A stretch of 64,000 bases of DNA from Iris pallida (Eukaryota > Streptophyta > Magnoliopsida > Asparagales > Iridaceae): the NCBI GenBank assembly GCA_029216955.1, contig JANAVB010004140.1:62001-126000 (forward strand), given 5' to 3'. Position numbers and translations under genes: made by a program. Below, one piece after another: positions 21,423 through 32,733 of the stretch (position 1 is the first letter of the stretch; every line of letters starts with the position of its first letter). The notes under the pieces were generated by a model. It ran no database searches. It saw only the letters and a program-made list of their open reading frames with translations, and was not told the DNA's origin.

Positions 21423-24400
21423 TCGATCACCATCAGTTGGTTGCTTCTGGACTGGCAAGTGAATAGCCAGTGGTTTAGAGGATTGAGAACGAGAAACACG
21501 CCCTTTGACAGGTATGATGAGAGTGTCATTGGGCACTGCTTCTTGTTCTTCTTCAGTGTCCAGAGCTAATACTACCTTCATGAACTCATCTTTATACATG
21601 CGAGCGTCGTTGCAGTATGCTTCGACACCTTTGAAAGGATAGAGATCTGCAACTTCCTTTTGAACTTCTTCCTTGTCATCAACGTATTTGAAACATTGAT
21701 GGAGAGTCGAGGGAACAATATTGTGTTCATGTAGGAATGGCCTCCCCAACAGAGCATTGTAAGAACAACCATGGTTGTCAATGATGTAGAAGGTCACCTT
21801 TGTGCGGAGAATGCCTATTTGGAGTTTTAGGCGAATCTTGCCCAGAGGTTCACTTCTTCCCTGGTTGAACCCCAAGATGGTGGTGATTGTGCTGGAAAGA
21901 CTATGCAGTGGGATCTTCAGTGCATCTAACATCGTCTTTGGCATAATGCTGAGAGCAGATCCTGGATCTATCAGAATACGATCGACTTTCATCGAATCGA
22001 CATATCCTGTATAGTATAGAGGACGGTCATGCCTATTGTCTTCCATCAGCATGTCATCCTGTGTGAAGGTAATGTTTGGAATTAATTCCAACATACTATG
22101 ACAATGAAGGCAAGAGACAGGCTCTGTTTCTGGCTTCTTGAGAAGAGTTAGACACGTTTCTGCCTGCATTAAAGCTTCACTCAGACTTTCTCGAGTCTCT
22201 TTAGAAAGGCGCAAGAGCTCGAAAATTGACAGCCTAGCCGGTGTATTGGCTAGTTGAGCCAAGATATCAAAGTTGTATGGCTTCTCAAGTTCAGAAGGAG
22301 ATAACTTCTTCAAAGGTTTGTCGAAGCGAACTTGTTGTTTGCCTTCGTCGACTGTCGTCGGTTTGGGGGGAATGGGTACTACAACCGGTGAGGATGCAGA
22401 AAGGATATCCTCAGTGGAGATGGGTTGCACTGGAGTAGACTCAGAAGAAGAAGCAGGATTTTCTTGACTTTCAAGAACTTCCCGTAGATAGGCTTTCCCT
22501 GATCTGGTGCCCAGCAGGATTTCTTCTTCAACTATGGGGTCAAAAGACACCATATTGTAAATCTTTGTCTTGCCCTTGGAACGTTCTTTCTTCTTGGAAG
22601 AAGAGGGAACTTCGAACTCCGAAGCAAGATCAGGGTGAATCCACATAATCTCACCATTGTTGAGAGATAAGGGGACGAGACCTTCACTTCGTGGAGGAGG
22701 GAGATTCTTGATCTCAAGAGTGGCATTGGGGTTAGGAATAACACCATGATGTACCATCTGCAGAGGAAAGTTACCGAACTGAACTGAGACCATGTTCGCG
22801 GTAACAGTCTTCTCGTCTTGCTGCAGAGTGACAACACCAGCGTTGACTAGCTCCTGAATTTTGCCTTTGAGCATGTAGCATGCTCGAGTAGGATGTCCAA
22901 TGAACCTTTGATAGACACAATATTTAGGATGATCGGTCTTACCGACCTCATCAGGCTTCTTCGGGTCTGGGAGTTGGAGCTTATTGCTTTTGATCAAGCA
23001 ATCAAAGATGCTCACGGTGTCATTCTTGTCAAAAGAATACTCTACTTTCGGACGAGGTTCCCTTGGTGGAGGGACAGAAGGAGTTGAGGTAGACGTGGGG
23101 GGAGCCACGTTGACAGCCAGAGACTCTTTGCTCTTTAAGTTGATGTTCAAAGTCTCTTTATTCTTGTGGTTGTTCTGGCGATTACCGCTACTCGATGTCT
23201 GATGTTCATCCCGGTCGGGATTAGACATGTGTACCCCTAGCTGCTTGAACTTGTCAGCACTAACTTCAGCTGCTTTAGCATTGACAATGAAGGATGGCCA
23301 GTCTTGGAACTGAGTTGACCCCGTCCACATACTGATAATAGGCAAGAGATTCGCCTTGTACGTGTCTATGGTGACAGCGGTCGGAGTCCCTGGAGGCATC
23401 TTTAAAGCTTCTCGGCAGAACCTTTCAATGAAACTCTCAGCGATTTCATTATGTCTTTGTTTGATTTTATTAAGGGCTGACATGGTCATGTCGTTGATCC
23501 CTTCATAGAATCGTTCCAAGAAGATCTGTTTAAGACCCGAGAAGGAAGTGATACAGCCATCGGGCAAGCTTCTGTACCAATCGTATGCCATACCTGCTAA
23601 ACAGCCGACGAATACCCTGGTAGAAAGAGCGTCATTTGGCTGAAGTTGGACAGTCATTACCTCAAAGTGGTTAATGAACTGGCTTGGGGAAGTGCTGCCA
23701 TCAAACAAAAAGATTATTGGAATCTTGTACTTTGGAGGAAATGGGACTTCCTTCCATTCAACTGGGTAGGGTTGCTTGATCCCCAACCTCTGCAAATTGT
23801 CCTTCTCTTTGAAGGCCTCGAATTGAGTGCGCAGGAGTTTGACAGCTTCTTTAGCATCTTCCGATGATGAAGAAGGAGCAGGCTGAATCAGAGTGTTAGG
23901 GGGAGGAACAGCGTGGTAAGCACTACCCCTAGCACCTGACTGACTGGGTGTAGGTTGAACTTGTACAGAGGGTATTAGAGGAGATACTACCCCCAGCCCC
24001 GCATTGACAGGCACCGATGATGCTATAATCTCAAGATTTACAGCAGGTATGGTTGGTGGTACAGTATGTTGGGCCACAATGATAGAATGCATACTGGCGA
24101 CCATTTCAGCCATAGTCTTCAGTTTGTCTTCTAGTGCAGCTATTCGTTGTTCTTGATTTGCTGAACTAGAAGCATCTGGATCTTCAGTGACAACATAAGC
24201 TGTCACTTCTCTAGGTACAGTAGAGGACACTGTTTGTTCAGAACTTTCACTGTATGCATCATAATCAGAGAAAGAATCATCTCCTGAGTGAGAAAGAAGG
24301 AGATGACCGGAAGGATCTTGGAGAAGATTTCTTTGACCGATTATATCTCGGCTTCGGGATCGGGTATGTCGAAATGCTCCTTCAGAAGATTCTTGGAGTA

Positions 24401-25577
24401 AATCTAAATACTGCTGGCTGGGCCGGCGAGGCTTGCCGTGCTTGGAGCACTTTCTACCCCCAGTGTCTCGAGAGGCCATGTTGACAGAAGCGTACAACAT
24501 TTTGTCTTCATCTTCTGACATAGGTTCAGAGTTTGCAAAGTTCAGACGATCGAAGATAGATCGCTTTGTTGTCTGGCAACAACACTGGATGATAACCTTG
24601 TGATTACAATGATGATCAAGTGGTTGTACTGTAGGTATTGAGATGTTGTCCCGCTTTTGCCTGAGGTGCTCTCGGAGGTCAGGAACAACGACGGGACGAG
24701 AAGAAGTTTGAGGGATATGTTCTTTGACAACATTCGGAACATGGTTCCGGTTCTTCAGATGTTTTGTCCCTTGAGTGTACAGGGAAGTGCTCACTTCATT
24801 GGCATAGGTGTCAGGATTTTTGATCCTGGAAGTTTGCCTTTGATGCAGGTTTGTCTTTGGCATTGGCTGTTTGCGTTTTGCCGAAGTTGGCCTATTGAGA
24901 TAAGTTCTTAGATCAGCAAATTCACCCCCAGGGGTTTCTGTCTGAGACACCAGCAATTTTCCCTGTTTTGAGCGGGATATCCTGAGAGTTGGGAGATCTT
25001 GGAATTCTGCTACCGGAGTAGGCAAAATACCTCTTTGATCAGTGCACTTCCCTTTGACAAGGAGGGAAGAAGAACCCTTGTTTGAAAGAGTTCTTGTACT
25101 GACTGGTGCCGAGGCACGTTCAGATTGATCTTCTACGGTAAAAATCGAGGAAGACTGAAAAAAGACCAAAGGGCCTTTTCGTTTGTTTTGTGAAGAAGGG
25201 TTAGCTAAAGAGCGCTTCCCTCTGCTATCTTCCAAGTCGTGGGACGAGAAAGTTTGAGAAAAGACCAACGGGCCCTTTCCTTTGCTCTGAGGAGGAGGAG
25301 GAATAGTCAACAGACTACCTCCAGTGGATTGTGCTGGAGCAACAGGGTGCTTGGAAAGAGAAGCTGAACATTTCTCCTTGCTGTGAGAGGAAGAGAGATT
25401 AGCCAAAGGGCTGTCCCTCTTAGACTGCGCTGGCACAGCTTGCGCTAGGGGAGCTTTGACAGTAGTTGTTGGCGCATTGGCTGATTGCGCACGAGGAGTT
25501 TTGGCAGATGGCCTTTTGGCTACTGACACAGCAGATTGCGCAGCAGGAATCTTCACTCCAGAGTGCTTGAGTTGCAC
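21354..25577 (-). CDS. Gag and protease block of the Tat element
   Basis: Longest open stretch of the element (1407 codons). Residues 1-600 are low-complexity, with recurring SKGKGPLVF-like motifs and basic runs. The gag core (retrotransposon gag family) is at about residues 635-735, with FEVMTVQLQPNDA and FLERFYEG. At about 884-902, CVYQRFIGHPTRAC corresponds to the zinc-binding segment of Tat gag, with Gln where a metal-binding His is usual. The aspartic protease has LIDPGSALSIMP at about 1200 and the flap/LLGRPFL end near 1260. The stop at 21354 lies inside a 57-bp triplicated segment. Confidence 0.85.
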   Translation of the reverse strand: MQLKHSGVKIPAAQSAVSVAKRPSAKTPRAQSANAPTTTVKAPLAQAVPAQSKRDSPLANLSSSHSKEKCSASLSKHPVAPAQSTGGSLLTIPPPPQSKGKGPLVFSQTFSSHDLEDSRGKRSLANPSSQNKRKGPLVFFQSSSIFTVEDQSERASAPVSTRTLSNKGSSSLLVKGKCTDQRGILPTPVAEFQDLPTLRISRSKQGKLLVSQTETPGGEFADLRTYLNRPTSAKRKQPMPKTNLHQRQTSRIKNPDTYANEVSTSLYTQGTKHLKNRNHVPNVVKEHIPQTSSRPVVVPDLREHLRQKRDNISIPTVQPLDHHCNHKVIIQCCCQTTKRSIFDRLNFANSEPMSEDEDKMLYASVNMASRDTGGRKCSKHGKPRRPSQQYLDLLQESSEGAFRHTRSRSRDIIGQRNLLQDPSGHLLLSHSGDDSFSDYDAYSESSEQTVSSTVPREVTAYVVTEDPDASSSANQEQRIAALEDKLKTMAEMVASMHSIIVAQHTVPPTIPAVNLEIIASSVPVNAGLGVVSPLIPSVQVQPTPSQSGARGSAYHAVPPPNTLIQPAPSSSSEDAKEAVKLLRTQFEAFKEKDNLQRLGIKQPYPVEWKEVPFPPKYKIPIIFLFDGSTSPSQFINHFEVMTVQLQPNDALSTRVFVGCLAGMAYDWYRSLPDGCITSFSGLKQIFLERFYEGINDMTMSALNKIKQRHNEIAESFIERFCREALKMPPGTPTAVTIDTYKANLLPIISMWTGSTQFQDWPSFIVNAKAAEVSADKFKQLGVHMSNPDRDEHQTSSSGNRQNNHKNKETLNINLKSKESLAVNVAPPTSTSTPSVPPPREPRPKVEYSFDKNDTVSIFDCLIKSNKLQLPDPKKPDEVGKTDHPKYCVYQRFIGHPTRACYMLKGKIQELVNAGVVTLQQDEKTVTANMVSVQFGNFPLQMVHHGVIPNPNATLEIKNLPPPRSEGLVPLSLNNGEIMWIHPDLASEFEVPSSSKKKERSKGKTKIYNMVSFDPIVEEEILLGTRSGKAYLREVLESQENPASSSESTPVQPISTEDILSASSPVVVPIPPKPTTVDEGKQQVRFDKPLKKLSPSELEKPYNFDILAQLANTPARLSIFELLRLSKETRESLSEALMQAETCLTLLKKPETEPVSCLHCHSMLELIPNITFTQDDMLMEDNRHDRPLYYTGYVDSMKVDRILIDPGSALSIMPKTMLDALKIPLHSLSSTITTILGFNQGRSEPLGKIRLKLQIGILRTKVTFYIIDNHGCSYNALLGRPFLHEHNIVPSTLHQCFKYVDDKEEVQKEVADLYPFKGVEAYCNDARMYKDEFMKVVLALDTEEEQEAVPNDTLIIPVKGRVSRSQSSKPLAIHLPVQKQPTDGDRDQRELTSSEPLVIDLRRNKDKR

Positions 25578-25727
25578 TCTAGTTGCTGGAGTGGTGGACT
25601 ACGCAGGAAGGGTTGCAGCCAACTGCGCTAGGGGAAGAGGAGTCTTGCACTTTGCTAGAGCAGCATAGGAAGTAGTTTGTGCACTGGCCAGAGGAGCAGC
25701 ATACTGCGCATGAGTAGTAGAGACAGA

Positions 25728-25900
25728 TTGTGCAACAGTAGAGACAGTAGATTATGCAACAGTCTCGGAAGCAGACTGTGCAACAGCAGAGACAGCAGAT
25801 TGTGCAACAGTCTTGGAAGCAGACTGTGCAACAGCAGAGACAGCAGATTGTGCAACAGTCTTGGAAGCAGATTGTGCAACAGCAGAGACAGCAGACCGCA
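25728..25900. repeat. 48-bp coding repeat in the gag leader
   Basis: About three copies of a unit containing GTGCAACAGTCTTGGAAGC. The stop at 25752 lies in the outermost, most diverged copy. Confidence 0.88.
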
Positions 25901-26132
25901 CAGCTGGCTGCGCAGAGGACTGTACAGAGGACTTTGGAGTCCACACTGAACGAACCTTGCTCTTGGCAGAGGTTGCAGTGCGACCAGTAGTCTTGGAGTT
26001 GATCATCGCTTCGTAGGCCGTCTGGTTGACCTTCACAACCAGCATCTTCTGCGTCTTTCCGATAGACGCAATATCACATTGAGTTGTCACTTCCTCGTCG
26101 GAGGAGAAAGTCGTCCCCAGCAGAGTCGTCAT
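25752..26132 (-). CDS. N-terminal leader of Tat gag with a 16-residue repeat
   Basis: The start ATG lies 3 bp inside the 5' LTR boundary and overlaps the presumed primer site. The last third is a coding minisatellite with a 48-bp unit (25728-25900), giving repeats of VAQSAVSAVAQSASKT. No known domain. It is in the same frame as the rest of gag, from which two stops (25752 and 25599) separate it, so the real product may start later. Confidence 0.6.
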   Translation of the reverse strand: MTTLLGTTFSSDEEVTTQCDIASIGKTQKMLVVKVNQTAYEAMINSKTTGRTATSAKSKVRSVWTPKSSVQSSAQPAVRSAVSAVAQSASKTVAQSAVSAVAQSASKTVAQSAVSAVAQSASETVA

Positions 26133-26134
26133 TT

Positions 26135-26980
26135 TGTTTGCAAAAACAAAAGTTTTTCTTTATTTCACAAACTTTGTAAGAAGATTACAAGAATTCTGGG
26201 AAAGTACAACTATAGGAATCCGATCTGAATGACGATCGCTTTATCCCTTGGACGATGTGAACTTTGAAGACGATAGCCTCTGAAGTTGAAGGCGATAGCC
26301 TCTGAAGAATGCAGCAGCACTTGGGCAAAAATTCCTGAACTCTCTGCTCTTGATTCTGATTTTTCTGATCTCTATGTGATCCTCCCCTAGGAAGGACTTG
26401 AAACTCTATTTATAGAGTTCTGGAAATAATTAATTTTTAGTTATTCTGGATTGCACAGGATGGATTGCGCATACATTGGACTACACAGACATCAGACTGT
26501 GCTGGCAGTTATTTAATCGTGGGCCAACTGTATTGGACACATGGCATCATTTGATTGAAATACGCATAATCGTGTACAGACAGTTGCCACATGGTGAGCA
26601 ATTGATGGCATGTATGCCACATACAAAATTTCAGTTATCTTGATGGACTGCGCCACATGAATTGCGCTAGCTTCAGATTGTGCTGGATTGAACTGCGCTG
26701 GATTGAACTGCGCTGGATTGAACTGCTGTCCTCGAGCGTTGTGCTGCACGAAAAACGAACAGTTTTCTCGTTCTTCGTGCTGTCAGCTGTCAGAAGATCT
26801 AATTTTCTGTCAGGTAATAATGATGCGACCACGTCAGCTAGCGTACTTGGAAGTGTGCGCAGTTCAGCTTGCGCAATTGAGGTGGTGCACAATCTGTCTT
26901 CTACGCAGTTCATTTGAAGGATGCACACTTTGATTTTCATGGCTTTGTTGATGGGTGCAACTTGATTTTTAGGACCTACA
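26135..26980 (-). repeat. 5' LTR of the Tat element
   Basis: 846 bp, nearly identical to 9889-10716. A minus-strand TATAAATA at 26407-26414 is the likely U3 promoter of gag-pol. Just inside the element (26101-26134, minus strand) is a GACTCTGCTGGGGA-like stretch. I recall similar sequence at the primer site of Tat/Ogre elements, but have not checked the tRNA match. Confidence 0.92.
26407..26414 (-). promoter_or_regulatory. TATA box of the Tat 5' LTR
   Basis: TATAAATA on the minus strand, inside the 5' LTR, about 270 bp upstream of the gag start. The identical box is in the 3' LTR at 10159-10166. Confidence 0.55.
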
Positions 26981-29279
26981 TCTGGAAGAAACAAAAGAGT
27001 AGAAGTTGAACTTATAACCATTTGGGTTGGTAAGAGAAAATGATTAGCAAATCTTATATATAAAGGTTGAGAACAATTGTTAGGTTATATTAAGGGAACT
27101 TGAAATTTTGACTCAGATATTACATTTGGGGCTTGAGAGTTTGTCGGAATAGGTTTGAGAAAATTAACGAAAAAATAACGGATAAATTTAGAGAAACATG
27201 GATTATATAATCAAACCAATAGTGATTTATAAATGTGAGTTATAGATTGAAGGTTAAAGGATAATCTTTTATGGACTTGCGACAAGGGAAATATTAAAGA
27301 AAATTTTATAAAAAAAAATTACATTTGTAAAAGCCATCGAAGAAGACGTTAGATTATCTTCGTTGCTTGAGTAAGCCAAGGAAGTGGCACTAGATATGAA
27401 CCTTTTACAAGAAATGTAATTCCAAAGTTATAAGGAATCCTTGAGACATAAATGATAGAATGGTTGATATAGATTTATAGGAGTAATGACTGAAAAATTG
27501 GATTGGGGTTATCGTTTATTAAGAGGATTTGACAAAGCAGGAGGATCATACAAGGCGTGGGACCAATTATAACACTAGGAATTTTATGAAAATTATGGAA
27601 GAATGATTCGACAAGAAATCATAAGCTTTACGAACGAAATAGAAGTTGCTTGTCTTTATGATCTCATAGGGAAATATCAGTGACATGGAGTTAACAATGA
27701 TGGATGTAGTGATGGAAAATTTTTGATATTAGAGGACTCTGACAATCCAGACATGGAAGTCTCGGAGAATTTACATAGATACCCATTTGGGTCAAACATG
27801 TTAGGGATGAGGATTAGGCAACAAATTTATCAATAGTTGATAATTAGTGACTTGGAGTCACGGAATTGGTGAGTGAGAGTTAATATTTAAGACAGAAGTG
27901 GACAACTTAGAGGCTAAAATATATTTTATTGATTACGACAAATGCAAGTAAAAGGAGGGACAACGGTTTTGCTATGACTAAATGAGCAAGAGCAATTCCT
28001 AATTTCATTTTCTTCACCTTATTATTTCTATCCTACTTACATCCATCAAACTAACTCATATTTAAAACTGTTAGCTATACTTTATCTATCTTTATCTATC
28101 TTGAACCTTCATATCTCTTTACTTGGGAAAAGCTGAGGAAGTATCATCATTATCTCGCTCAGGAAGGATAGAAATTATCATGTGGTGATCCTGGTAGAAT
28201 TATGGAATATTGGGCATTGAGATAAAATTGATGGAAGAAGGATATGACTAAGATTGGGAAAAAAAATCAAGTAATTGGCAGTATCGATTTGGAAATGGTT
28301 ATACTTAGAAAAATTATTAGAGTATGGGTTACTTCATGAAAGAAAGAACATAGGAGGAATAACGGGAAATTATACATTAAGTAGTGGAAACTATAACATT
28401 CCGGAGTTATATTCTTAGAACAGATGAGGGTATTCAATGATGACTGATTTTGGGAGAACTTAAACGTTTTGTTATTGACTCTTGAGATATTTTATCCTTG
28501 AATTGAAACTAAGATACTGAATCTAAGAATTCCAGGCACATCAGAGAAGAGATTTTAACCACATGCAGAGATGTTACAAAATTTAGTAAAGGATTGATGG
28601 CAGAATGACTAAGAACTTGTAAAACGCGGACTTTTGGAATTATATGAAACTTTAGAGATTTTGTGGCACTTCTAAATTTTAAGAAGGGTAATATTTGAAA
28701 GTATAAGATTGAAGGATATGTGAAGGTTGAATAAAATTTTTGTAGAGTAGTGACACTATATTTAAGTAATACAAAGGGTATAAATTTGAGCAATGTTCAG
28801 AAATTTTATAAACCCTGATTTAGGGATTTCGGATCCAAACCAAGGACAAGGTAAAGGACTTGGGACTTTCAAATGACTAAGTTGACCCGAAAAGTAAAAA
28901 GGAATTGAGGAGTTAAAATATGTTTTGTGAGTGGTGTCTTTGGAATGAATATCAAGCCTGTAACATTTACCGAGAAGTTAATCTTCATGACTGAAGGTTT
29001 TGGTAGTAGTGTATCTGGAGTTGCAAGGTAAAAGTGTAATTAAAAAATGATGATCGGATGATCTTGGTAGTGGTTGGAGTAGAATGAGATGATTACCTTG
29101 ACTTTTCCTCTGAAAAATCCTATCTTTTGATTTTTCCTATCCTGGTAAAAGAGATTTGATTTTCTTATCCTTGAATCATTTCCTAAATTCCTATCCTGAT
29201 GGATTTTCGATCCATTTTGATCATAGCCAAACAATTTTGATTATCTTATCATGCCAAGGTTCTTGATTCTTGACTATAC

Positions 29280-30230
29280 TCGGCCCGTTTAATTCCGATC
29301 GTGCTTAGAATTCAATCTCATTCTTACTCGTGCCTGAAACTTCGAACAAATTCTTAGTAATATCTGAGTCATGTTTCCATCATGATTAGACTTACTACTA
29401 TTCTTGATTATGTCTGAATTATATGGTTAGTCATGCCTAGATGACCTTGCATGACCAGACGACCTTGATTCCAATTATCGTGATTTCTATTATACGTATT
29501 ACTCTTCTATCTAATCGTGCCTAAAATTTTGATCTTGATCACGACTATATGGTGTGAATACGAACTTAGTCGTGCCAAAATTTGGATTTTGATCATGTCT
29601 GAACAATTTTCTATTCATGTCTAGGTTTCGATTCTATAGTTGCTCGTGCTAAGGATTCATTCCTAGATCTTGCCTAGATTTTAATCTAAGTAACTCCGTC
29701 CATGATCGTGCCTAAGTGATTTTAAATCATTCCCAAATTTCCAACCACATCCGAACTCTGATCGTTATTCACGACTTAATAAATTTTGTTCAGTGGATTT
29801 TAGATCGTGCTATAAGCTTTTAACTTCGAATCTTGATCATGCCATAAAATTTATCCTTGGTCATACCAAGTCTTGGATTGATCGTGTTTGTGCGACTTTA
29901 ACTCTGATCCTATCGATGCTTAGATTCTATCGATTGTGCTATACTCGAATTTGATTCTACTTTGATCATAATCAAAACCATATTGATTCTGTTAATCGTG
30001 ACTTGAGTCATGCCTAAATAACTTGAATTTTCATTCTAAATCATGCCTAATTGATTTGACCATACTTCGACCTTATCCTCGGTCGTGTTAGTACGACCGG
30101 TCGTGCGTAAGAAATTTTGATCTGATTGTTCTAGATCGTGCTAAACATACCATTCCTTGTGATCGTGCCTAAGGCTTTTGACTACACTTTTCGTCATATC
30201 TGAATCTTTGATTGACCACGTCGATCTTAA
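29280..30230. repeat. Degenerate GATCGTGCCTAA repeat field
   Basis: More than 20 variants of (G/A)TCGTGCCTA(A/G) or TCATGCC in about 950 bp, with no fixed period. It sits directly upstream of the LARD polypurine tract. Confidence 0.6.
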
Positions 30231-30252
30231 ATTTCGAGGACAAAATTTCTTT

Positions 30253-30265
30253 AAGGAGGGTAGAT
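30253..30265 (+). other. Polypurine tract of the LARD
   Basis: AAGGAGGGTAGAT directly before TGTAACC, the first bases of the 3' LTR. It would prime plus-strand DNA synthesis and confirms the orientation of the element. Confidence 0.75.
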
Positions 30266-32460
30266 TTGTAACCCCCTTGAACCGAATTCTAAAAAAATTC
30301 TGAATTTTTTGAATCACAAATTTTGATTTGTTCTAAATTATCTATATGATATATATTTTCGATCGTGATATGGTATAGATTTATGACTATCGATTATTAG
30401 TTTTACGAAATAGTTTTATTGAGATTTGTATAATCTTTGAACTTATATAGTCTATTAAATAAAATTTATTATTTTAAACTCTTCTTTTATTAATGGGCTC
30501 ATATCCGTTAGTATCATCTCATATACAAAAAGGATGAATCGAGATATATATGGAAATATTTTGACCTTTTATAAATTTGATTTGAATGATAATACGTATT
30601 GGCCAGTGGGCCTACATGCACATTTTACATTTTAACTAATTTTGGCCTAAAGGCATAATAGATAATAATTATTATATTAAGTAAGATAAATGAAAACTTA
30701 GATTTTGTGAGCTTGAGCTCATTAGATTATTTTATAGTAATATATATATTATCTCGGGCCGGAAATTTATTTTACATTATATTTACAAATGAAGGAATTT
30801 TCCTATGAATTGGTTCTTATTGGGCTATGGCCCAATTCTTGGGAGAGCTTCTTGGAAGCTTTCTCTCACATGTTGGGAGCATGCCTCAACCATTATTTAA
30901 TGGAGGCTCTCCATTCCTCATTCACACTCCCCAATGCATTCCAAGTGTATCGTGTCCGTGTTCTTTCCATTTCAGTCCATTTTTACATTTACATTCAATG
31001 TTTTTTCCGTATCCACAAGTTGGACACAATCAAATCCCTCTCCGGTGTCGTGTCGACGAAACGCCCTCACCAACTCCGCCTGCTTCCTTCCCAACCCGAC
31101 CCGCAGCAACCAACCGTCTCCTCCCACGGCCACCAGATCTGGACTGCCAGATCTGGCCTGCCCCAATGCCGAGTCACCACCACCATCGGTGACCATTCCG
31201 GCCATATGGCTCGGTCGTCTGTACACTCCGACCACCGCCATGTCTCAATCCCATAACCACTGTCACAGCCATAACCACCGCACAAGGAGAAGGGGAAGAG
31301 GCCACTTACCACCTCCACCATACGCCTCGTCGCCCTGATCGGACACAAACTCGCCAGATCCAACCCATTCTCCACCGCCTGACCCAACCCAATCACCACG
31401 ACATCCGCCAACACAATCTCAGCGAGAGAAAGACCTCACCTGAGCCCGCCGTCCACCGCCTTAGCGCGTCTGACGCGGCCGACCCGAGCCCTCCTCCGCC
31501 GAGCCGCCAGCCTAGCTCCTTATCCGAGTCAGGCGCCGTCTCCGTGCTTCCCTCCGCCGTCTGTGCCGGGATTGACCGTCAGCGAGCTCCGAGACCCTCT
31601 TCCCTCTCCGTTGTAAGCTCATCTTTTCTCCTTCCATTCTCTTCTCCATCTCAGTAATCGATTGGGGAGGGAAGACCTCCAATAAATTTGGGCTGAGCCC
31701 CATGTGACTTTTAATATTAACAAATGAGTTTATTAATCCTTTATCAATCCTTATTAATTATTATTATATTTAATTTCATTAATAATAATTGGGATGTAGG
31801 GATTTGGGAAGACAGCAGTCGATCCCCCAAACTGTTATTAATAGTATAATATTAATGATATAATTAATATTAAATATTTTCTTAAATTTTATTAAGAATA
31901 GTTGGGTTAAGGCTCTTTTTACTGTGTTGAGAATTACTAGGTGGGCTTTGAGCCCAACAACTAATTCCTTGAAATATTAACATGGTAATGGGCCTGTGTA
32001 TTAAAAATATATTTATATGTATTAGTGTAGCATAAATGAGTATAAGTATTTATATTGTTTTATTATTATCTATACTATGTATATTGAATAATTATATTCC
32101 CTTAGAAACTATTTACGAATAGATTTTAGTTTCAAAATGAGATTGGAATCAAAAATATTATTTTTCTAATGGATATGTTTGCCTAAAAGTAGTATTTGCC
32201 AAAATGATGTTTAATAAATTTTCAAAATGATATCCTAATATTTTGGCTAAATAAAACCTAGCTACCAAGTATTTTTATTACATTTCCTAAAATAAAAACA
32301 TATTAATATCTTAGTATACAATAAATAACCTCTAAAATGGTATTTTGTAACCAAGGACATGTGTTATTATTTAAGTTTGATTATATTTCAAGGTTGGTTA
32401 GCAACCTAAATATTCTCTAATAAAATGGTCTAAAATGATTTTTAGGTTTTCAAATGCGTC

Positions 32461-32626
<166 letters not shown>

Positions 32627-32733
32627 GCTGCTCCTCTTCCGCTTGTGGCCGCTCGGGGAGACGAGCCCCTGCTAGGGCCGCCGCCTCTGCCGCATTGTCG
32701 GCCGGCTGTCTTCCGGTCCGCCCCCCTCTCCCC

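Larger units (their letters stand above)
17142..26132 (-). pseudogene. Gag-pol polyprotein of the Tat element, one frame with eight stops
   Basis: Every recognisable piece from the first ATG (26132) to the last stop (17142) is in the same minus-strand frame, and I found no frameshift. In-frame stops are at 25752, 25599, 21354, 20499, 20193, 19314, 17796 and 17637. Seven stand where Gln is expected or plausible (a C-to-T change) and one (21354) where tandem copies show Glu. Order: low-complexity N-terminus, gag, CCHC-like segment, protease, linker, RT (YVDD), RNase H, archaeal-type RNase H, integrase. The reading frame is about 3,000 codons, long for a Tat polyprotein because of the N-terminal extension. 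Confidence 0.88.
9889..26980 (-). mobile_element. Tat-lineage Ty3/gypsy retrotransposon with antisense genes, 17.1 kb
   Basis: Two direct repeats (9889-10716 and 26135-26980) both start TGTTTGC and end CCTACA, and perfect TCTGG duplications flank them (9884-9888, 26981-26985). Gag-pol runs on the minus strand from 26132 to 17142. The order is gag, protease, RT, RNase H, a second (archaeal-type) RNase H and integrase, which is typical of the Tat lineage. The region between pol and the 3' LTR (10717-17141) holds two plus-strand units. A polypurine run (GAAGGGGG on the minus strand, about 10717-10731) abuts the 3' LTR. The LTRs differ at only a few percent by eye, so insertion was fairly recent. 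The coding copy is dead because of stop codons. Confidence 0.92.
26986..30266 (+). other. Right part of the LARD internal region, non-coding
   Basis: 3.3 kb of AT-rich sequence with no open frame above 95 codons and no gag or pol similarity I can recognise. From about 29280 to 30230 a degenerate motif GATCGTGCCTAA recurs at irregular 20-60 bp spacing. The segment ends in ATTTCGAGGACAAAATTTC and a polypurine tract, a tail common to plant gypsy elements. Confidence 0.6.

Noticed and set aside
25579..25949. Cys/Leu-rich and Gln-rich frames opposite or beside the gag leader
   Set aside because: Shadow translations of the 48-bp repeat in the wrong frames.
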